From Branchipolynoe longqiensis (lineage: Eukaryota; Annelida; Polychaeta; Phyllodocida; Polynoidae), in contig CM059193.1 of the NCBI GenBank assembly GCA_030323885.1, forward strand, positions 93,612,852 through 93,676,851: a stretch of 64,000 bases of DNA. The letters run 5' to 3'. The notes beneath the pieces are model-generated. The model was not told the DNA's origin, did no database searches, and was given only the letters and a program-made list of their open reading frames with translations. The translations under genes were made by a program, and so were the position numbers. This document shows positions 48,901-57,900 of this stretch, one piece after another (the stretch's first letter is position 1; every line of letters begins with the position of its first letter).

Positions 48901-51900
48901 CAACAACAGGCTCTTTCATTTCAATGTTACCGTAATGTTCACGCTTATAAGGCAAAATCGCTCATAACGCACCCCCCCCCCCCCATTTTTAGACCAGATG
49001 CGGAACCAAATACTCAAGAGAGGTTGACTGATGAAAACAGTGAGACTTTACTCTGAGGAAAGAGTCGATGTGCTTTCTCACTTCTCAATCATGTCCTTCG
49101 GCTATGCATCTTTGTTTACCATTGATTAACTGTGCCAGCTCTTAATTAATGACACCTGGTAACCATAGAAACTGAACTAAGTAATCCCACGTTAGTAGAT
49201 ACAACCTTGTTGCACCACCCCAATACCACCTGTGACCCTGGTTAGAGTGAAACAAGGTTGTATGTGTCAGATACAACCTTATTGAACTGAGTCTCTTCAC
49301 GACTCTGTAGATACAACCTTGTAAAACTAGGCCTCATGTACATACATACTGAGAGAGAAGATACAGCCTTTTTACACTGACTAGATCTGTCCTAGGAGAC
49401 CTAAGAACTGCAAGAACCCTGATTTGGCAAAAATGTCAGTTACAACCCCTTTGCACTGATGCGACGATATATACTATATATAATATATATTATATATAAT
49501 ATATATATAATATATATAATATACAATATATACTATATTTATACAATATATATATACAATATATATACAATATATATACAATATATAATATATATATAAT
49601 ATACAATATATTATATATAATCTATTATATACATATAAACACTCGGAGAATTATTTATTATTTATTAGTGTCGATTCTACTCGACTGAATATTGTCCAAT
49701 CCCTGTCGTCCACTGTCCCCTGCTGCCTTGCTGCGGGGCTCGACGCGGCCCGGTCTGGTTTGAATCGTTACTTGCCTCCCGTTTTTTGCTTTTGTATAGG
49801 TAGGGCATTTATCGCTCAGCCCGGAGTCGAATAAACGAACCAACCCAATCTGCTGTCTCTCTCGTCAATTCGTAGGGGAGGCTTATATATATATAATATA
49901 TATCATATCTATTTATATATGTGTAAATTATATCATGACTTCCCCTGGAAAATTGGTAATAGAAAATAGGTTACATTTTTTTATGAGAAAAAAAGGGGAG
50001 GGAGTAAAGATAGTTTTAAAAGGGGGAAGGGAATCATTTATTACTAGTTTTAAAAGGGGACAACGTTTGTTTTAAGGGAATTCTTTTAATTTTACTTTAA
50101 AGAAAAATGTTGATTCACATTCCGCCGCGTTTCTGCAAGACCTGAAGTATTGGTTAAATGGATTTTTTTTCTTTACAACCCCCACCCCACTCCAACCTCC
50201 CCTGCATACTCACACACACCCTCACCCTTACTCACATCTACACACCCACTCACACACACTCACACACAAACGCACACCTATGCACACACCACTCACACAC
50301 ACTAATACACCCACACCCATTCACCCACCCACACCTACACACCTTCAAACCCACTCACCCACATTTACATCCACACCCACACACACCCAACCACTCATCC
50401 ACACCCATCCACACCCACCCACACACACACACCTATACCCCCACACCCTCCCACAACCCAACACACTCACACACATACCTATATCCACCCACACACACGC
50501 ACCCACACACTCACATACCCACACCCACCTACACACCCACACCCCCACTCCCCCACATTTACATCTACACCCACACACACCCAACCACTCATCCACACCC
50601 ATCCACACACCCACACACACCTATACCCCCACACCCTCCCACAACCCAACACACTCACACACATACATATATCCACCCACACACACGCACCCACACACTC
50701 ACATACCCACATACAACTACACACACACACCCCCTACCCAAATACCCACCCCACATCCACCCACACACTCACACACACCTATCCCCACCCACCCACTGAT
50801 AAACACCCCGCCCCCCAACACCCACTCACACCCGCACACAGGTCTGGGCGCGTCGTGGCACGTGACCCACGTGGAGGTGGAGGACGGTAACACCCACACC
50901 AGGTACATGTTCCCGTGTAACAGGTGGCTGTCGAGGACCGAGGACGACAAGCAGATCGTGCGTGAACTCAGCTGCGCCAACTTGGCCTCCCCCGGCACCA
51001 AGGCCAAGATCAGTAAGTCTCTGAAAGCCGAGTCAAACCCGTGACTTATCAAATTGATACTTGTCGCTTCCTAGTCTTTAATAAGATAGGGCAAGGACTA
51101 GTTAACTCAGTGTCGGGATAATGTGACTGGGTGGAATATCGAGTCATGATGCCCGGCGGCCTGATTTCCCAGTGAAGCAGCACTATAAAGTTGCCATGAG
51201 TGCGCAATGTCAGAAGTCGGTACCGGTCATGATATGACCTTAGATTGATTGATTGATTGGTGGTTTCTTTACGCCGTGTCGGCAGCATATGCCATATTCA
51301 CGGCGAAATATGACCTTAGATGTTGCTAGACGTAAAACTCCAACAACCAATCAACCATCATCAGGGCCCACTACATGTGGTGAGAACGCTCTGTTCAGAT
51401 TAGATTAGATTAGAGTGTTTGAGCTGTATGCTCAGGCTAAGTCGGAGACTCCATCATCAGGGCCCACTATATGTGGTGAGGATGCTCTGTTTAGATTAGA
51501 TTAGATTAGAGTGTTTGAGCTGTTTGCTCAGGCCAAGTCTGAGACTCCACCATCAGGGCCCACTACATGTGGTGAGGATGCTCTGTTTAGATTAGATTAG
51601 ATTAGAGTGTTTGAGCTGTATGCTCAGGCCAAGTCGGACACTCCATCATCAGGGCCCACTATATGTGGTGAGGATGCTCTGTATAGATTAGATTAGATTA
51701 GAGTGTTTGCGCTGTTTGCTCAGGCCAAGTCAGAGACTCCATCATCAGGGCCCACTATATGTGGTGAGGATGCTCTGTATAGATTAGATTAGATTAGAGT
51801 CTTCGAGCTGTATGCTCAGGCCAAGTCGGAGACTCCGCCATCAGGGTTCTTGCGCTGCATTTGTTTCTGATATGGATCGCAGTGAAATTTTGCTTGGAAG

Positions 51901-54900
51901 TCTTCTAATTGAAAGCTGCATAGTCTGACGAAGGATCAAAAGATACTCAAAAAGTAACACCAAATAAGGCAGCCCCGCTTACCTCCTGATATGACCTTAG
52001 ATGTTGCTAGGACGTAAAACAACAACAAACAAACAAACAACAAACATACCTCCCCGCCAGTTACTGCCCTGGTTAAATACCTTGTTCCTCCTGTGTCCAG
52101 CGTATGAGATAGCGGTGACAACCAGTGACAAGAAGGATGCTGGGATGATCCACAACGCATGGATCATCCTCGAGGGTAATGTCAAGTCCTCGTCCGAATT
52201 CATCATGGAGAACAGCAGCAAGAAGAAGATACTCCGAACGTAAGGCCAAATAAACAAATCGGTGATCATCCCCCCCCCGTGCCTGAAAAATCGTCCGATT
52301 GATAATTTAGTTAAAAACTGTTACAAATGTGTCGGGCTAGCAGCAATTCAACTTTCGTAAGCGCACAATCTGTGCAACATAGTAGGATAGATACCTTGAT
52401 AGCAAATATATAGAATTTGGTAGGCTGATTGCCTGTTGTTATTCCGGTCCTACAATAGATAACTTTTACTTAGCACGGTTATGGTAATCTGTATCGCTCT
52501 TGTATCCAAAACTTGTCGAGTTGGGACTTAAAGCATTTCATACGCCAGAAAATGTGATTGAGTGGGATATCATGTCATGGTGCTGGCAGCCTGATTTCCC
52601 AGTTGGGCAGCACTATAAAGTGGCCATAAATGTGCACTGTCAATAGTCGGTACCCGTTTTGATATGACCTTAGATGTTTCCATGATGTAAAACTCCAACA
52701 ACTAACCAACCATCGATGAGCAGATGTTTTATTTTAAACATGAATTCATTCATCTTGCTTGCTTTTTGCCAGCGGCCAGACTGACGTGTTCAAAATGACG
52801 AGTCGGAACCTCGGCACCCTGGAGAAGTGCGTAATTGGGTCAGTGGAACGCGCCGACAAGACGCTGGGGCGGGCTGATGGACGCGACGGGCAGTGGCACT
52901 GTCAGGAGGTCACTGTCACAAACACCGCCACTGGTGACAAGTGAGTGACAGTCAAGCCATGTTCACACACACACATACTTAACTCGATTTAGTTAAACCA
53001 GTTTAGTTAATCCGGTTTACTTAAACTGGTTGAACTAAACCAGTTGAACTAAACAGGTTGAACTAAACTGGTTTAACTAAACCAATTTAGCACTGTCGTC
53101 ACACATACAGAGTTTTGAAACTTGTCGCGTTCACACAAGCAGTAGTTACGCCAGTTTAATGAGGGAGTTTACATATTTATTATGCACCAGCAATCGTTAA
53201 TAAATTTTAAAAACGACCAACAAAAAGCACAATTTCAATGAATATTCCACAGCTCCAGATCTAATTATGTTATTAAAGAGCGTGACTTAATAATGTTAAA
53301 ATTGAAAAGAGCAAGCGAGCGCCAGTCACTGTCATTGTCAACATTGGTGAGCAAATGTTAATAATACATGTACTTTAACTACTTAAGTCAGTTTAATGCA
53401 TTCATATGTGCAACTGAAACCGTTTTAGACTAAAACGGTTGACCTAATCCACCTCACAAACTGCTTTGCATGAGGCGAACTAGTTGAGTCGACTTAGAAC
53501 TAAACCGATTTAGCCCCGTGTTCACACACACTTTTTAAGCCAGATTAGTTAAATCGGTGTGTGTTTTTCTCCAGGTACCTGTTCCCCTGCAAGGCGTGGC
53601 TAAACATTGCCAGCAGCATCACCAGGAGGCACTCCAAGGTGCTGGAGGTGGTGAAGGTGGAGGAGAGCAAGCTGTCCACACTACGCAGTAAGTACTCACT
53701 CCTCTCTGTCACTTGTCTTGGGGTTTTACGATCTACAAGCACTGAAGGACACTCACTCCTATCATGATGGGAGCGGAACATATGAGACTGTCTCAAAAGG
53801 TGCTAAGCAATATGGGACAAAACATTGTCCATTGTAATGATCAACATACTATCTGCTTATGTATTTGCTCAGGATAAACTGATTTGTTTTTTACATGGTG
53901 TTTCATAATCCCAATAGAATACATATTGATTTGAAGCAAATGTCCTTGTGTCTTCAGTGTAACCGTTTCTGTGCTGCTTTGTGTCAATCGTTACAATGGA
54001 CCAAAAAAAAGAAGAGTTAGCACCTTTAGAGACAGGCTCATATCTCAGGAGGTAGCGTGTCCACCTGTGAAGGTCTCGGGTCATTTGATCGATCCTTCTC
54101 AGTGGACCCATTTGCAGTTTGGGCTAGTTTCCATTCCAACCTGTGGTCCACGACTGGTTCATCAAAGGCTGGGGTATGTGCTGTCCTTTCTGTGGGAAAG
54201 TGCATATAAAAGACCCCTTGCTGCTTATCGGAAAGAGTAGCCTATGTGGTGGCAGCAGGTTTCCTCCAAAGGAATATGTCAGAATGACCATATGTTTGAC
54301 ATCCAATACGAAAATCAATGTGCTCTAGAGGCGTTAAATAAAACAAGCTTCAGGGAGCTTAGGTGGTGTAATTGTTAGCACACTGGCCCGGAATGCAAGA
54401 GATGTGGGTTCGATTCCTGCTCCAGGTGCAATATTTCCCATTTTCATCACCCTCATGACAGTACTGACTTTATGGATTTTTTGAAACACCTTGAATGCAT
54501 AACATTCCTGTTTTATCATAAAAAGGCTGTAAAGTACTGCATAAAAATAGCTCATTTGTTATATTAATAGCCTCATCAGAACCAAAGACCCTATAATACT
54601 AAGACGGCTCACTCCCTATCTCTCCCATGGTATTGCAAATTTCGCAGTGCCACCTTGTGGTGGGTTTGATCAGCCCAACTGCTGGTTGGTGTTTCACATG
54701 TAAACACATACAATTATATTATACATGAGATAGGTAAGTATGAATATACATCAATATGAAATTGCTATGAACAAATACACATCATCATCAGCATCGCCAT
54801 CATCACACATCTTTCACATTCATATATATACATTTATACATATAATATAGCACCTGTTTAACCAGCGCACCAAGTGGTGGGTTTGATCATTTTGATTACA

Positions 54901-57900
54901 CAGTACAGTCTGAGTGAGCCGTCTTAGTAATATAGGGTCTTTGTTAGAACGTGGTACATGATGCTTTAAAGATACAAATTCAGACCCTTTTGTTAAAGTT
55001 GCATAATCCGATGGCTTTGAGGTTTTTTTTTATTGAGGCTGTATTTATACTGTCCATAGCATATAAGCCTGGGTATTCAGGCTTGTTTTCAATGCTACCC
55101 AGCTGTAGTGTGGGTGTTATCTTATCACACAGTAGCTGCTGATAAGGTATTTGATTGCCTGCATTTCAGCAGCAGATAGATAGTTGGTTGGTCTGGTTAG
55201 TAGTTTATGTTAATTCTTTTGGATTTTCTTGGCATATATGTGTTTAATTTTTTCTACTCTTACTACTAGACTAGCCTACTCCTATTTACATATCATAGGC
55301 TTGTACGTAGCTGTGCGGTGTGCTATCTGGCTACTTTTGGCATGGTTAACTTCCATTGGGCGTCCCGCTGGTGGGCCGTGACATATCACATGCCCCTTTG
55401 TAGTGCAGCTTAGTGGGGGTTTCCGAGCCTTATTTTGCACAGATATTTTTTGTCCTCTGAGATTCATTATTTTCTGTAATTTTTTATGAGATAAATATAT
55501 TAAATTGATTGCTATAACGTACCTTACTCTAGCTCGAAGGAACTTTATTTTAAATGGATAACTTTTGAGATAATATTATTTGAAGTATCAACATGTAGAA
55601 TTAGTTTTGGCAAGCACACCAAAACTCTTGACACGGACGCTCAACTCATCCAGTCATCCCGTCTGGTTATGCTTCGCGGATCTGATTTGGTGTTTTCGCT
55701 GTGCTTGTTTGCGCAGACTTAGGCACTGTGAAGTACGAGGTGGTCGTGGTGACTGGGGACCTGAAGGGAGCGGGGACAGATGCCAACGTCTTCCTCACCA
55801 TCTACGGCGCCAATGGCGACACAGGTCGACGCGCCCTGACACAGCGCTTCAGGGACCTGTTCGAGCGCAACCAGGTGGACAGCTTCACCCTGGAGGCCTT
55901 GGAACTAGGTACGGCAATGATTAATCACCTTTTTTTTTTTTCTTGAAGATTTATACTGCCTATCATGGATAAGTCAGAATAGACTTGTTTTCACCATTAG
56001 ACAGTTTGTCAAGAGAAAGCCCGAGCCTACACTTTTACCGACCCAAGGGATTTTTAACCTCCCACACCACATAGACATGGTATGAGAGCAACTGGCCTTT
56101 GATGATGCTGTAAGTTATACACAACGGTGGAAATCCAAATTGGCAGAGGTGGGGGCACAGGGAATCGAACCACCGACCTTCAGATTAGGGGTCTGACCTA
56201 GTAAAAAGTCAGACACTCTAACCACTCTGCCACAGAGAACACCTTCTTTGTTCCATATCCTGATATGACATTAGATGTTGCCAGGAGGTAAAACTCCACC
56301 AACCAACCTTGCTTGTTTGTTGGAGTTATGTCATCCTGGTGTGTGATGGATCTGCAATCTTTCGTGAAATCGTTTCAATCCAGGAGTTGTCACTGTTTTA
56401 TTCTTCGCATGTCGCTTCAATCCAGGGGTCGTCTCCATTTTATTCTTCATGAAATCGCTTCAATCCACGGGTCGTCCCAGTTTGATTCTTTGTGAAATCA
56501 CTTCAATCCAGGGGTCGTCCCAGTTTGATTCTTTGTGAAATCACTTCAATTCAGGGGTCGTCCCTCGTTTGTTCTTCCATATCACTTGAATCCAGGGTTT
56601 GTCCCCATTTTATTCTTTGCATGTCCCTTCAATCCATGGGTCGTCCCCGTGTTATTCTTCGCATGTCACTTCAATTCAGGGGTCTTCCCCATGTTATTCT
56701 TCATATAATCACTTCAATCCAGGGTTCGTCCCTGCTTTATTCTTTGTATATCGCTTTAATCCAGGGGTCGTCCTCATTATATTCTTCACATATCGCTTCA
56801 ATCCAGTGGCCGTCCCCCTTTTATTCTTCACATATCGCTTCAATCCAGGGGTCATCCCCATTTTATTCTTCGTGAAATCGCTTCAATCCAGGGGTTGTCC
56901 CTGTTTTATTCTTCTCATGTCGTTTCAATCCAGGGGGTCGTCCCCGTTTTATTCTTCACGAAATCGCTTCAATCCAGGGGTTGTCCCCGTTTTATTCTTC
57001 ATGAAGCCAGACGGGATGGCTGAATGAGTTTGAGCGTCCGTCTCCCGTGTTGGTAGATCGGGGGATGGTGGGTTGGAACCCTGTTTGAGTCAAACCAATG
57101 ACTTAAAAATTGATACTTGTCGCTTCCTAGCCTGGCGCTCGGCATTCTTAGGCAAGGAGCAGTGGAATGAGGAAGACCAATCGTCCACGATTGAAATTTC
57201 CCCTGCTTAATCAACTAATGTACCCCCCAGAAAAATCGCTTCAATCGAGGGGCCGTCCCCAGTTTATTGTCAGTATGTGGAAGAAGTGACCTATCACTGC
57301 ATATCCTGGTATAACCTCTACTGGGCACGTGGGAGGGGGGAGGGCTGGCCATTAGCTGATGGAGGACTAGTTCACTGTATAGATACTTCCCCCCCACGCC
57401 CTGATGTCTCTAACCACTACCCACCAGAAGTCAACTAACTCCCTGCTGAAAGGTACCGCCTTACACGGTGCCGGTCAAGTCAAACTGATGACTTAAAAAT
57501 TTATACTTGCCACTTCCTAGCATGGCACTCGGCATTACTAGGATAGGGCAAGGACTGGTTCGCTCAGTGTCAGGATAATGTGACTGCGTAGGACATCAGG
57601 TCATGGTGCCAGCAACTTGCTTTCCCAGTGGGGCAGCACTATAAAGTCGCCATGAGTGTGCACTGTCACAAGTCGGTACCCATCCTGATATGACCTTAGA
57701 TGTTGCTAGGACGTAAAACAATTACAAACAAACAAACTTGGTGGTGCCCATACAGTGCTGCAGGTTTGCAGCCTTCAGTGCGCCAACGTGAATGAAAACT
57801 CCCCAAAAACAACAAACAAACAGCAACAACAAATGAACCAAATACCTTATGGCTGTAATGAACTCTTTAGACAAATAAAATAATTGCCTGAAGGCTGTAA

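Noticed and set aside
50158..50800. His/Pro/Thr-rich open frames in the CA tract
   Set aside because: Simple sequence. The coding part begins at 50842, after an AG acceptor.
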